Shown: positions 7,609 to 16,454, counted from the stretch's first letter. The stretch is DNA of 64,000 bases from Comamonas suwonensis (GCF_012844455.2 NZ_JABBCQ020000005.1:186001-250000), one strand, 5' to 3'. Numbers and translations: made by a program. The notes: a model not told the origin generated them from the sequence alone.

Positions 7609-8379
7609 ATGAAGCACAAAAAAATAGCGGAACGCTGGGCACCGTGGGTCTTGCTGCTGCTGATCGTGCTGCTCTGGCAGGTGATCTGCGCGGGCTTTGG
7701 CGTGTCGGAATTCATCTTCCCCAGCCCCTGGGCCATAGGTCATCAACTTTATGAGTTTGCAGGCACGATTGCCATGCACGCGTGGCGCACCTACTGGGTG
7801 ACGATGGCGGGCTTTGGACTGGCGATTGTGGTGGGCGTGCTACTGGGCTTTCTGATCGGTTCCTCGCGCTTGGCCTATGCAGCCTTCTACCCGTTGATGA
7901 CGGCGTTCAATGCGCTGCCCAAGGCGGCGTTTGTGCCGATTCTGGTGGTCTGGTTCGGCATTGGCGCGGGGCCGGCGATTCTGACGGCGTTTCTTATCAG
8001 CTTCTTCCCCGTCATGGTCAATATCGCGACAGGGCTGGCCACGCTGGAGCCTGAGCTGGAAGACGTGCTGCGCGTGCTGGGTGCCAAGCGCTGGGATGTG
8101 CTGATGAAGGTCGGTCTGCCACGTTCGTTGCCCTACTTTTTTGGTTCGCTCAAAGTGGCGATCACGCTGGCGTTTGTGGGCACTACTGTCAGCGAGATGA
8201 CGGCCGCCAACGAAGGCATTGGCTACCTTCTGGTCTCCGCCGGCTCCTCCATGCAGATGGGGCTGGCGTTTGCCGGGCTCATCGTGGTGGGCGCTATGGC
8301 GATGGTGATGTATGAGCTGTTCAACCTGGTCGAAAAGCACACCACGGGCTGGGCCCATCGTGGCTCACAGGGTGAGTGA
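7609..8379 (+). CDS. ABC transporter permease (SsuC/TauC-like)
   Basis: A 256-residue inner-membrane permease with about six hydrophobic segments, beginning WVLLLLIVLLWQVI. The cytoplasmic loop that docks on the ATPase is visible as VLGAKRWDVLMKVGLPRSLP, the EAA-type motif. This is the last gene of the unit, 8 bases after the ATPase gene and followed by a strong terminator shared with the convergent eptA-like gene. A single permease would form a homodimer served by two binding proteins. Confidence 0.9.
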   Translation: MKHKKIAERWAPWVLLLLIVLLWQVICAGFGVSEFIFPSPWAIGHQLYEFAGTIAMHAWRTYWVTMAGFGLAIVVGVLLGFLIGSSRLAYAAFYPLMTAFNALPKAAFVPILVVWFGIGAGPAILTAFLISFFPVMVNIATGLATLEPELEDVLRVLGAKRWDVLMKVGLPRSLPYFFGSLKVAITLAFVGTTVSEMTAANEGIGYLLVSAGSSMQMGLAFAGLIVVGAMAMVMYELFNLVEKHTTGWAHRGSQGE

Positions 8380-8397
8380 TTTGAAACCATCGCACTG

Positions 8398-8428
8398 ATT
8401 TTGATAGCTGCCTGAGCACTATCCATAA
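8398..8428. repeat. Degenerate family 1 repeat
   Basis: TTTTGATAGCTGCCTGAGCA followed by CTATCCATAAA keeps the flanks and middle of the family 1 palindrome but has lost the second arm. It lies between the permease stop and the terminator. Confidence 0.4.
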
Positions 8429-8432
8429 AAGG

Positions 8433-8475
8433 AAAAGGCCTGCCAGATCATGAATCTGGCAGGCCTTTTGTTTTC
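8433..8475. terminator. Bidirectional intrinsic terminator
   Basis: AAAAGGCCTGCCAGAT (8433-8448), a five-base loop and ATCTGGCAGGCCTTTT (8454-8469) form a perfect 16-bp stem with A- and T-runs on either side. It separates convergent genes and can serve both. Confidence 0.9.
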
Positions 8476-8490
8476 GGCAGAGTGTGACGC

Positions 8491-10176
8491 TTAGCTGGCT
8501 TTGCGGCAGCTGGAGAACGCGTCCATAGGCGGCTTGTAGGTAGGCGTTGTCACATCCATCAAGCCCAGCACCGTGTGGAACAGGTTGTCGTGCGAGAACG
8601 GCTGATCCAGCGTCTTGCTCAGGCAGCTCTGGTCAAGACGGGTGCGCGCGCCCAGCGTGCCCAGCCAGCTAATCATGGGGACATGCTTCTGGTCATCAGG
8701 CGCCATGGCATAGGGCATGCCGTGTAGGTACACGCCCAGCTCGCCCAGTGATTCGCCGTGGTCGGACATGTAGAACATGCCGGTTTCGTACTGGCTTTGC
8801 TGGGTCTTGAGCCAGTCGATGGTCTGGGCCAGAAAGTGGTCGGTGTAGCGAATGGAGTTGTCGTAGACGTTGACCACGCTTTCCTTGCTGCAGCTCGACA
8901 GGGCGTTGGTGGCGCACTCAGGCTTGAAGGCCTTGAGATCGGGCGTGGAGCGCTTGAAGTACTCAGGGCCATGGCTGCCCATCTGGTGCATGACCAGCAC
9001 CAGGCCTTTGGCGCGGCGTGCGGGGTCCAGCTTGGCGATACGTTCATCCAGGCCATTGAGCAGCAGGCCGTCCAGACATTCGCCGTCTTTGCTGCACAGC
9101 GCCTTGCCTGCAGCGGTGTTCACGCTGTCGGCGGTATCGGCCATGGGAATGCGCTTGCACACGCCTTTGCAGCCTGCTTGGTTGTCGACCCAGAGCACGG
9201 CCAGACCGGCGGCCTGTATGACGTCGAGCAGGTTGTCATGCTCGATCTTGGAGGCGTAATAGCCTTCGCGCCCCAGATTGGAGAACATGCAGGGCACGGA
9301 CTCGCGGGTGCTGGTGCCGCAGGAGCGGGCATTGCGCCAGCTCAGCACGTCGAGTTTGGACAGTTCGGGGTTGGTGTCGCGTGCATAGCCGTTGAGGCTG
9401 AAGTTCTTGGCGCGGGCAGTCTCACCCACCACGAGCACCAGCAGCGGTGGCTTTTGAGCGGCGGCATAGCTTGTGCCCAGCGCCGCGCCCGCCGTGATGC
9501 TGACAAAGGGCTTGGTCTTGTTGAGGATAGGGTCCAGCGCCACCGATGCGGCGGAGAGCACCGGGTTGATCGGGTTGATCATGTAGCGCAGCCACAGGTT
9601 GTTGCGCACCACAGGCGCCAGGTCTTTGTACGACACGGCCAGCGACGCTGCGATGAGCGCTGCGCCCAGCACGAGCATCAGCGCCGTGCGCAGCACATTG
9701 CGCAGAGCGCTTCGAGCAGGCTTGAGAGGGGTTTTCCACAGCCAGATAGCCGGCAGTATGGCGACCACCAGCATCTCGCCCAGCAGCTTGATGTTGAACA
9801 GGTCGGCACTTTCACGCGCATCCGTTTGCAGGATGTTGTGAATCATGCCTTTGTCCATGACCGTGCCGTAGCTGACCATGAAGTACTGGGCACTGGCTGC
9901 CACCAGCAGCAGCGCCATCCAGAAAGGCTTGGTAAAGCGAGGCCAGGCGAACAGGGCCGTGGCCAGCAGGCTGGCACCCAGCACCAGTGGCAGGATGCGA
10001 ATGGCCAGCAGGGTCAGGCTGCCGTGGTAGCCATCCAGTTCAGGCAGGCGCAGCCACAAGGCCCAGTTGGCTGTCAGCGTCAGCCAGATGGCCAGAGCCA
10101 GAGCGATGAACTGGGGGGTCCGGGGCTGGAAAAGTCGCTTGTGCGAGGGGGGAAGTGCGGAGTCTAGGTTAGCCAC
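8491..10176 (-). CDS. eptA: Lipid A phosphoethanolamine transferase, EptA/MCR family
   Basis: A 561-residue inner-membrane enzyme that would move phosphoethanolamine from phosphatidylethanolamine onto lipid A. The first 210 residues hold about five membrane segments; the rest is a periplasmic sulfatase-like domain. Zinc and nucleophile motifs are VVGETARA (metal Glu), GTSTRESVPCMFS (catalytic Thr), MHQMGSHGP and MSDHGESLGE (metal Asp and His). Many paired Cys residues fit the disulfides of the family. Transcribed alone towards the terminator at 8433. Such chromosomal enzymes are related to MCR, but nothing here suggests mobility. Whether it alters polymyxin susceptibility cannot be read from sequence. 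Confidence 0.9.
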   Translation of the reverse strand: MANLDSALPPSHKRLFQPRTPQFIALALAIWLTLTANWALWLRLPELDGYHGSLTLLAIRILPLVLGASLLATALFAWPRFTKPFWMALLLVAASAQYFMVSYGTVMDKGMIHNILQTDARESADLFNIKLLGEMLVVAILPAIWLWKTPLKPARSALRNVLRTALMLVLGAALIAASLAVSYKDLAPVVRNNLWLRYMINPINPVLSAASVALDPILNKTKPFVSITAGAALGTSYAAAQKPPLLVLVVGETARAKNFSLNGYARDTNPELSKLDVLSWRNARSCGTSTRESVPCMFSNLGREGYYASKIEHDNLLDVIQAAGLAVLWVDNQAGCKGVCKRIPMADTADSVNTAAGKALCSKDGECLDGLLLNGLDERIAKLDPARRAKGLVLVMHQMGSHGPEYFKRSTPDLKAFKPECATNALSSCSKESVVNVYDNSIRYTDHFLAQTIDWLKTQQSQYETGMFYMSDHGESLGELGVYLHGMPYAMAPDDQKHVPMISWLGTLGARTRLDQSCLSKTLDQPFSHDNLFHTVLGLMDVTTPTYKPPMDAFSSCRKAS

Positions 10177-10280
10177 AACGTCAGCGGGTAAATAGGTATC
10201 GGCGAAGTCTGGCGGGACTTTCTTAAAAACCGCTGAAGCCTCCTAGATGGTTAACCCCTGTAAGCAATTGTTTATTTTTT

Positions 10281-11483
10281 TTACCGGGTTGATTGGCAGA
10301 GCGCGACTGCCGTAGCGGCTTCATTCCACTGCGCGCACAGGCGTTGGCGGCGTTCATCGGCAGGCAATTCGGCCAGCTCGCGCATTTGGGCGTAAAAGCG
10401 CTGCCAAGTCTCGGGTGTTGCCGGGTCATTGCCGCGCAGCTGCTGCCACCAGTGCGTCATGGCCGGAACCCAGTCGTCGTAGGTGGAAAGGGCTCCAAAG
10501 CTGGCGTTGTTGGCGCTCGCTACCCAGTCATCGGTCTGGGCCAGTCGCTGCAGGTACTGCTCACGCAGTGCAAACGTGGTGAGCAGTGGCTCATCGACGG
10601 CCAGCCATTGCGCTCTGAGCTGTGCATAACTGGCACGAAATTCTGAAAACACTGTTTTTTTGATAGCTATCAGCGCTTGCTCATCAAGCGGTTGAGTGCT
10701 GTTTGACTCATAAATGCTCTGCAGGCGCTGGCGGGTCTCGCGCTTCAGCTGCTGCCAGAGTGAGCGGCGCTGCTGGCCTTGCTGCCAGCGCTTTTGCGTG
10801 GCGGCGCTGGCATGGGTTTGCAGCCACAGCGGCGTGGCAATCCGCTCCACCGTGCTGGCAAAGGATTCGTTGAAGGCCGAGTCGTTCTTCACATACAGCA
10901 GCTGATGCGCCAGTTCATGGAACAACAGGCCGGCAAAGTCGCCCTCCTGCCAGTGGGTAAAGGTGCTGAGCAGCGGGTCGCCCCCTAGCCAGTTCAGATA
11001 GCCCAGCGTTGAATAGGCGGGCACGCCGTAGACGCTGGTTTCCAGCCCCTGGGCTTGCATGGCGCTGGCCTCGGTCTGCGCATCGCCCTTGGCGAAATAG
11101 CCGCGGTAGGCAATGCAGCCGGTGATGGGAAAGCACCACTGGTGCATGGTCAGGCTGTAGGGCGGCGCGGCCACCACATTCCACACGGCAAACGGGCGCT
11201 GCAGCTGGGCAAAGCGGGTGTAGCTGGTGTTGTCGGGCAGGGCCAGTTGCTGGCTGGCAAAGCGCCGCATCTGCCGCGCGGTTTGCAGCCGCTGGCGCAG
11301 CGCCGGACTTAGTGCCTCGTCGGTCAGCCAGTCATCAATGGGTTTGGCGGCCTGCATGATTTGCATCTGCCCCTTGAATCCTTGCCAGTAATAGCCTGCG
11401 CTGCTGCAGCCCGCAAGACCGACAATTACGGCGCTAATGCCTAGTGCAGCCGTCAGGCTGACTACACTCATCCTTTTTCTCAT
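10281..11483 (-). CDS. Predicted zinc aminopeptidase lipoprotein (PF10023 family)
   Basis: A 400-residue protein with a lipoprotein signal (lipobox near VGLAGCSS), so probably attached to a membrane facing the periplasm. The protease motif is HELAHQ in LLFHELAHQLLYV, followed by NESFASTVE, which should supply the third zinc ligand, matching the predicted aminopeptidase family. Substrates are unknown. Around 10655-10692 the coding sequence contains a family 1 repeat read in frame (IAIKKTV on the protein). The neighbouring plus-strand gene at 11514 is divergent. Length is similar to homologues as I recall them. Confidence 0.72.
   Translation of the reverse strand: MRKRMSVVSLTAALGISAVIVGLAGCSSAGYYWQGFKGQMQIMQAAKPIDDWLTDEALSPALRQRLQTARQMRRFASQQLALPDNTSYTRFAQLQRPFAVWNVVAAPPYSLTMHQWCFPITGCIAYRGYFAKGDAQTEASAMQAQGLETSVYGVPAYSTLGYLNWLGGDPLLSTFTHWQEGDFAGLLFHELAHQLLYVKNDSAFNESFASTVERIATPLWLQTHASAATQKRWQQGQQRRSLWQQLKRETRQRLQSIYESNSTQPLDEQALIAIKKTVFSEFRASYAQLRAQWLAVDEPLLTTFALREQYLQRLAQTDDWVASANNASFGALSTYDDWVPAMTHWWQQLRGNDPATPETWQRFYAQMRELAELPADERRQRLCAQWNEAATAVALCQSTR
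10655..10692. repeat. Family 1 repeat inside the aminopeptidase reading frame
   Basis: TTTTTTGATAGCTATCAGCG followed by CTTGCTCATCAAGCGGTTG retains the TGATAGCT flank, the AGCGCTT arm and a partly decayed second arm. The gene stays open across it. Confidence 0.45.
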
Positions 11484-11513
11484 TGCGCTTGTCCGCCAGT
11501 CTGGTTCTGTTTC

Positions 11514-12131
11514 ATGGATTTTTTAACTCTCGCCATCATTGTCACCACCGTGCTCTTTGTGCTCAAGAAGCAAGAGCAGCGCCAGCACACCCAGCTGCTG
11601 GGCCAGCACTTGTCGAGTTTTCAGATTGAAAAACTCATGGCCAACCTGATGGAGGGCTATCTGCGCGTGCTGGGTGAGCCAGATGCCCAACGCCGTGATC
11701 AGATCTGGCCCGTGCTTGAGAATACCGAAAGCAGTCTGGTCAGTCAGTTTCAGCGCTTTGCCGATGAATTTGCCACCCTGCCTGCTGAGCAGACGCGCGC
11801 CAGCACCTTGCCACTGGCTTTGCCTTATATGACCCGCGTTCTGCCATCGGCCACGCTGGATGTGCGCGAGGCCATGAAGCTGCACGCCAAGGCCATGGCT
11901 GCGGCCCGCGTGGGTGATGCCACCGACGAGGAAGAGCGCAAACGCCGTGCCTTCACCATGACGGCTGAGCTGATGCTGATGCAGCACACCTGCCACTGGT
12001 TCTGCCGTGGCCGCACCGTGGCATCCATGCGCCTGCTGGCACGCCACAAGACGGCGTATGAACAGGTGCTGCAGTCCGTGGCACCCGCAACGCTCAAGGC
12101 CTATCAAAAGCTGGTGAATGCTCGCAGCTGA
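11514..12131 (+). CDS. Conserved-type hypothetical protein with one N-terminal membrane helix
   Basis: A 205-residue protein that I do not recognise. Residues 2-18 (DFLTLAIIVTTVLFVL) form one hydrophobic helix, probably a membrane anchor with the rest in the cytoplasm. The remainder is helical and charged with a Cys-containing CHWFCRGR stretch near residue 160. Codon use matches its neighbours. It is co-directional with the cyclopropane synthase gene 68 bases downstream and may belong with it and the DUF1840 gene. No function is proposed. Confidence 0.65.
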   Translation: MDFLTLAIIVTTVLFVLKKQEQRQHTQLLGQHLSSFQIEKLMANLMEGYLRVLGEPDAQRRDQIWPVLENTESSLVSQFQRFADEFATLPAEQTRASTLPLALPYMTRVLPSATLDVREAMKLHAKAMAAARVGDATDEEERKRRAFTMTAELMLMQHTCHWFCRGRTVASMRLLARHKTAYEQVLQSVAPATLKAYQKLVNARS

Positions 12132-12199
12132 GCCCTGAACTGGCTTTCCTTGTAGTTGAGAAGTTTCCCGTCTTGACCCTGCCATAGTCGATGTGAACA

Positions 12200-13471
12200 A
12201 TGGTTTTCATGAAAAACCTGTTGAGCACATTGGCGCCGCTGCTTGAAAAACTTCCGGTGACGGTATCGGTGCAACTCCCCTCGGGTGAGCGTACCGGCCC
12301 TGAAGGCAGTGCGGTTCAGCTGATCTTTCGCTCTCCCAAAGCGTTTGCGGCGCTGCTAGGGGGCGAGGTAGGTTCTGTGGCCTCGGCCATTGTTGAGGGC
12401 TGGGTCGAAGTGCAGGGCAGCCCGCGCGACATCATGGCCGTGGCTGCTGGCCTGCTGCACGGAGACCCGATCAGTCATACCCCCTCATGGCTGGGGCAGA
12501 CCATCTCCAAGGCTCGCTCGCTGGCCATGCACACGCTGACGCATGATGCTGAGCAAATTCAGTTTCACTACGACCTCTCGGATGATTTCTACACGCTGTG
12601 GCTAGACCCGCGCCGCGTTTATTCCTGCGCTTATTACAAAGAGGCGGGCATGACATTGGCCCAGGCGCAAGAAGCCAAGCTGGACCACATCTGCAAAAAG
12701 CTCAAGCTGCAGCCGGGCGAACGCTTCTGGGACATTGGCTCGGGCTGGGGTGGCTTGATTTTCTGGGCCGCAGAGCACTACGGCGTGCAGGCCCACGGCA
12801 TCACCCTGTCGCGCAACCAGTTTGACCATGTCCAGCGGCTGATTGCCGAAAAAGGCCTGCAGGGCCGCGTGCAGGTGGAGTTGCGGGACTACCGGCAGAT
12901 GGAGGGTGTACAGCCCTTTGACAAGATTGGCTCGGTTGGCATGTTCGAGCATGTGGGCAGCGCCAATCTGCCTGAATACTTTGAGACCATCTACGCCATG
13001 CTTAAACCCGGTGGGCTGGCGCTGGTGCATGGCATCACCGCAGGCGGCGTCAGCAACGTAGAGCTGGGCGCGGGCATGGGCGACTTCATCAACCGCTACA
13101 TCTTCCCCGGCGGCGAGCTGATGCATGTGAGTCGCGTGTTGCACGATGTGGCGGCCAGCGGGCTGGAGATGGTGGACACGGAAAACCTGCGCCCCCACTA
13201 TGCGCGCACGCTCTGGGCCTGGTCGGATGCGCTGGAGGCGCAACTGGGCGAGGCTCAGGCCATACTGCAGGCCCAGTATGACGAGGCGAAGGCCGCCAAG
13301 GCCATACGCGCTTATCGCTTGTATCTGGCGGGCAGCGCCATGGGTTTTGAGCATGGCTGGATTGCCCTGCATCAGATGCTGTGCAGCAGACCTGATGGCG
13401 ACCTGGCTACCGGTGAAATGAAAGGCGCGCAGAGCGGCTATCCTTTCAACCGCGAATACATCTACCGTTGA
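12200..13471 (+). CDS. Cyclopropane-fatty-acyl-phospholipid synthase family methyltransferase
   Basis: A 423-residue SAM-dependent enzyme that would methylenate unsaturated acyl chains of membrane phospholipids. The N-terminal third has a lipid-binding-like region (VQLIFRSPKAFAALLGG). The methyltransferase begins near YDLSDDFYTLWLD, with the SAM motif FWDIGSGWGGL, GITLSRNQ, and the CFA-type motif GMFEHVG followed by YFETIYAMLKPGG. A later ATG at 12209 is an equally good start. The DUF1840 gene follows after 12 bases. Family assignment is solid; cyclopropane formation, rather than a related lipid methylation, is the likely but not proven reaction. Confidence 0.88.
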   Translation: MVFMKNLLSTLAPLLEKLPVTVSVQLPSGERTGPEGSAVQLIFRSPKAFAALLGGEVGSVASAIVEGWVEVQGSPRDIMAVAAGLLHGDPISHTPSWLGQTISKARSLAMHTLTHDAEQIQFHYDLSDDFYTLWLDPRRVYSCAYYKEAGMTLAQAQEAKLDHICKKLKLQPGERFWDIGSGWGGLIFWAAEHYGVQAHGITLSRNQFDHVQRLIAEKGLQGRVQVELRDYRQMEGVQPFDKIGSVGMFEHVGSANLPEYFETIYAMLKPGGLALVHGITAGGVSNVELGAGMGDFINRYIFPGGELMHVSRVLHDVAASGLEMVDTENLRPHYARTLWAWSDALEAQLGEAQAILQAQYDEAKAAKAIRAYRLYLAGSAMGFEHGWIALHQMLCSRPDGDLATGEMKGAQSGYPFNREYIYR

Positions 13472-13483
13472 AGGAACAGCACC

Positions 13484-13819
13484 ATGCCCTATAAATTCAA
13501 ATCGCGCGCCACCGCAGATCTCATCATGCTGGATGCCAATGCCCGCACGCTGCTGGAAATCATGGGCAAGTCGCCTGATGATGCGCAAGGCATCATCACC
13601 GTAGCGCAAATTCCGGCCGCCATCGCGGCTCTGGAAGCCGCCGCCGCAGAAGAAGCCGCGCGGCGTAATGGCCAGAGCAATGCTCAGCCTGAGGGCGATG
13701 AGCAGGACGAAGATGCCGATCCTGTGAGCCACGACAGCGTGGCTCTGGCCAAGCGCATCGTGCCGCTGGTCGATATGCTGCGCCGCAGTGCAGCCGAGGG
13801 CAAGGATGTCACCTGGTAA
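13484..13819 (+). CDS. DUF1840 family protein
   Basis: A 111-residue soluble protein. The N-terminal block YKFKSRATADLIML, then LLEIMGKSP, and the end block RIVPLVDMLRRSAAEGKDVTW are the signature of DUF1840, found mainly in Betaproteobacteria. The middle is an acidic, Ala-rich linker. GAAGGAACAG upstream of the ATG gives a ribosome site. It is the last gene of the putative cyclopropane synthase transcript, closed by a terminator. The function of the family is unknown to me. Confidence 0.85.
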   Translation: MPYKFKSRATADLIMLDANARTLLEIMGKSPDDAQGIITVAQIPAAIAALEAAAAEEAARRNGQSNAQPEGDEQDEDADPVSHDSVALAKRIVPLVDMLRRSAAEGKDVTW

Positions 13820-13843
13820 GCAGCGCTCTCTGCTCCGACCACC

Positions 13844-13877
13844 AATAAAAAAGCCTGCTTTCGCAGGCTTTTTTATT
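13844..13877. terminator. Bidirectional intrinsic terminator
   Basis: AATAAAAAAGCCTGC, a four-base loop, and GCAGGCTTTTTTATT form a perfect 15-bp stem with A- and T-rich outer parts, between the convergent DUF1840 and Bug receptor genes. Confidence 0.92.
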
Positions 13878-13892
13878 GGTTCAGGTGCTTGA

Positions 13893-14885
13893 TTAGTCGG
13901 CGTAGATGCCTGCGGCCTTGATGACCTGGCCCCACTTGGCAATTTCGCTTTCCACAAACTTCTTGTGACCTGCGGGATTGATACGGTCATCTGAGGCGAT
14001 CACGGCACCCAGCGCTTCCTGGCGCTTGATGAACTCAGGATCCTTCAGCGAAGTCTTCATGGCTGCGTTGACCTTGGCGACCACATCAGCAGGTGTGCCC
14101 TTGGGCGCGTACAGGCCGTGCCAGATGGTGACGTTGAAGTCCTTCAGGCCCAGAGACTGCAGTGTGGGCAGGTCCTTGAGCGCAGGCGTCGTCAGCTGCT
14201 TGGTGGTGGTCACACCATAGGCCTGCACCTTCTTGGCAGCGATCTGCGATGTGGTATTGGTGGTCTGGTCGCACAGCAGGTCGACCTGATTGCCCATCAG
14301 ATCGGCAATCGCGGGGGCTGCACCCTTGTAAGGCACGGGCGTCATGTCTTGCTGCAGAGCCGACTGGAACATCAGGCCGCACAGGTGCGAGGCGGAGCCC
14401 ACGCCAGCGTTGGCCAGGTTCACCTTGCCTTGATTCTTGCTGACCCAGTCTTTGACTTCAGCGAAATTCTTGGCGGGCAGTGTCGGGCGGCCGATCAATG
14501 TCATGGGCACATCGTTGATGATGCCGGCGTACTCAAAGTCGTTGAGCACATTGAAGGGCAGCTTGCGATACAGCGTCGGGATGGTCGACATGGCGATGTG
14601 TGTCAGCAGCAGCGTGTAGCCGTCATTCTTGGCACGCGCAGCTTTGCCGATGCCGATGGTGCTGCCAGCGCCGTCGGCGTTGTCGATCACGATGGTGGCA
14701 TTGCCCAGCTGCTTGCGCATGGACTCGGCGAGGTCACGGGCGACCTTGTCGGTGGGGCCGCCGGCCGTGAACGGAACAATGATGGTGATGGTCTTGCCGG
14801 CGACAGGGTAGTTGCTGTCGGCGTGGCTGCTCATGGCTGCTGCAGCGGCCAAAGCCACGGTGGCGATTTTGAAAAAAGTCTTCAT
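13893..14885 (-). CDS. Bug/TctC-family periplasmic receptor
   Basis: A 330-residue solute receptor with a clean signal peptide (start MKTFFKIATVALAAAAAMSS, cleavage near SHADS). Family landmarks are ITIIVPFTAGGPTDKVARDL, the ligand loop, VIDNADGAGSTIGIG, NDGYTLLL and the final domain with APKGTPADVVAKVNAAM. These receptors usually bind carboxylates and serve tripartite tricarboxylate transporters, but no tctA or tctB gene lies near. A GGGGGAGA ribosome site precedes the ATG. It follows the PaaK-like ligase gene by 193 bases on the same strand and could be an independent unit. Confidence 0.9.
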   Translation of the reverse strand: MKTFFKIATVALAAAAAMSSHADSNYPVAGKTITIIVPFTAGGPTDKVARDLAESMRKQLGNATIVIDNADGAGSTIGIGKAARAKNDGYTLLLTHIAMSTIPTLYRKLPFNVLNDFEYAGIINDVPMTLIGRPTLPAKNFAEVKDWVSKNQGKVNLANAGVGSASHLCGLMFQSALQQDMTPVPYKGAAPAIADLMGNQVDLLCDQTTNTTSQIAAKKVQAYGVTTTKQLTTPALKDLPTLQSLGLKDFNVTIWHGLYAPKGTPADVVAKVNAAMKTSLKDPEFIKRQEALGAVIASDDRINPAGHKKFVESEIAKWGQVIKAAGIYAD

Positions 14886-15078
14886 GGTGTCTCCCCCTAA
14901 AAATCTAGTCTGAACGAGTCAGGCAAATCGCCTGAATCAGGTGTAAGGCCGGATTCTAGGGAGTCCGAACGTGTAGGGTTTTACTTATTTTCTAAGTGTT
15001 ATCCCGTGAGCATTCGGGTATTTACGAGCGACTTGCGCTTGCGCAAATGTGCCGCTGCGACCCAGCCGGTTTTGGCAC

Positions 15079-16326
15079 TTACTGGTAAGACCGGGCGTCC
15101 TCCACCACCTTGCCGTCATTGGGCAGGCTGCCCGGTGCCACCATCCGTACCTCGCCGCGCAACTTGGTCACTTCGCGCAGGGCTTCAATCACCTGCAGGG
15201 CAAAGCCGGGGGCGGTTTCCGTGGTTTCCACCAGCAGCTGCATCTGGTCGTTGGCCATCTCGCCCGTGACCACCAGCCTGGCTTTACCGATCTGCGGAAA
15301 GCGCTTGACGACTTCGGCCACCTGCTTGGCATGCACGAACATGCCGCGCACCTTGGTGGTCTGATCGGCGCGGCCCATCCAGCCCTTGATGCGGGCATTG
15401 GTGCGGCCGGTGGGGCATTGGCCGGGCAGATAGGCGGACAGGTCGCCGGTGCCAAAACGGATGAGCGGATAGTCGGGGTTGAGCGTGGTGATGACCAGCT
15501 CGCCGACCTCGCCTTCGGCCACGGGGTCTCCCGTGCCGGGGCGCACGATTTCTACGATCACGCCTTCGTCGAGTATCAGTCCTTCACGGGCCGAGGTTTC
15601 ATAGGCAATCAGGCCCAGATCAGCCGTGCCATAGCTCTGATACGCGTCAATCCCATGGTCGCGCATCCACGTGCACAGCGAGGGCGGAAAAGCTTCGCCG
15701 CTGACCATGGCCTTGGTCAGACTGGGTAGCTTGACGTTCATCTCCTGCGCTTTTTCCACAATGATTTTCAGAAAGCTGGGCGTGCCCACATAGGCGGCGG
15801 GCTGCAGGTCGACCATGGCCTGAACCTGCTGCTCGGTTTGGCCGGTACCGCCTGCAAACACCGTGCAGCCCAGGGCGTGAGCACCGGTTTCCATCATCGA
15901 GCCTGCAGGTACAAAGTGATAGGAAAAGCAGTTGTGCACCAGCTCGCCCGCGCGAAAGCCTGCGGCATACATGGAGCGCGCCATGCGCCAGTAATCAGGG
16001 CGGCGGCTTTCGGGCTCATAGATGGGGCCGGGGCTGGCAAACAGCCTGGGCATTTCGTGGCCCGGGTCAATGGCGTTGAAGCCACCAAAAATTTGCTGCG
16101 GGCGCTGTGCGCCTTGCCGCTCCAGTAGCTCGCTCTTGCGCGTCACGGGCAGTTGCGCCAGCGCCGTGCGGCTGGTGATGGTTGCTGGACTCACACCTTT
16201 GAGAATTTCTGCAAAAGCGCCGGAGCGCTGCTGCGCATGGGCGATCTGAGTGGGCAGCGCAGCCAGCAATGCCGCTTCGCGTTCATCAGGGCTGCGCGTT
16301 TCCAGCGCGTCGTAGAAAGCACTCAT
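15079..16326 (-). CDS. Phenylacetate-CoA ligase-like (PaaK-type) AMP-forming CoA ligase
   Basis: A 415-residue cytoplasmic adenylate-forming enzyme, expected to activate an aromatic or related carboxylic acid with ATP and CoA. It is of PaaK length, shorter than acyl-CoA synthetases. Features: the RTALAQLPVTRKSEL entry helix, LFASPGPIYEP in place of the usual Ser/Thr/Gly-rich ATP loop, AYQSYGTADLG (motif A5), LVITTLNPDYPLIRFGTGDL and WMGRADQTTKVRGMFVH. The altered ATP loop is noteworthy but occurs in PaaK-like subgroups. The ATG at 16326 is preceded by AGGA; a longer start at 16356 lacks one. It is the last CoA-related gene of the liv cluster. Confidence 0.82.
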   Translation of the reverse strand: MSAFYDALETRSPDEREAALLAALPTQIAHAQQRSGAFAEILKGVSPATITSRTALAQLPVTRKSELLERQGAQRPQQIFGGFNAIDPGHEMPRLFASPGPIYEPESRRPDYWRMARSMYAAGFRAGELVHNCFSYHFVPAGSMMETGAHALGCTVFAGGTGQTEQQVQAMVDLQPAAYVGTPSFLKIIVEKAQEMNVKLPSLTKAMVSGEAFPPSLCTWMRDHGIDAYQSYGTADLGLIAYETSAREGLILDEGVIVEIVRPGTGDPVAEGEVGELVITTLNPDYPLIRFGTGDLSAYLPGQCPTGRTNARIKGWMGRADQTTKVRGMFVHAKQVAEVVKRFPQIGKARLVVTGEMANDQMQLLVETTETAPGFALQVIEALREVTKLRGEVRMVAPGSLPNDGKVVEDARSYQ

Positions 16327-16381
16327 GGCAAATCCTGTCGAAAAATCTGAAAGCAAATCTTTAAAACTGGCGCGGCCTGAA

Positions 16382-16449
16382 GTCTGAGACAGCGAGCAAG
16401 CGCCGCCGCGCAGTGAGGCTGGGAGAAGCGGCGAAGCCGCTCAGGGGGT
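16382..16449. repeat. 3'-end repeat, family 2, copy 2
   Basis: Lies directly after the stop of the minus-strand LivF gene. Read from that gene it starts with ACCCCCTGAGCGGCTTCGCC and ends with a GCGAGCAAG-type segment. It is a shortened copy of the element at 2526. Confidence 0.6.
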
Positions 16450-16454
16450 ATCCA

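Noticed and set aside
8758-10167. Long plus-strand frame opposite eptA
   Set aside because: Shadow of the strongly supported phosphoethanolamine transferase gene; His/Gln/Ala-rich without domains.
8491-10176. Mobile colistin-resistance (mcr) gene
   Set aside because: Same enzyme family, but no insertion sequence or plasmid feature flanks it and its base use matches the neighbours; it looks like a resident chromosomal gene.
12602-13990. Long minus-strand frame opposite the cyclopropane synthase and DUF1840 genes
   Set aside because: Antisense shadow of two recognised genes; it also crosses the terminator at 13844.
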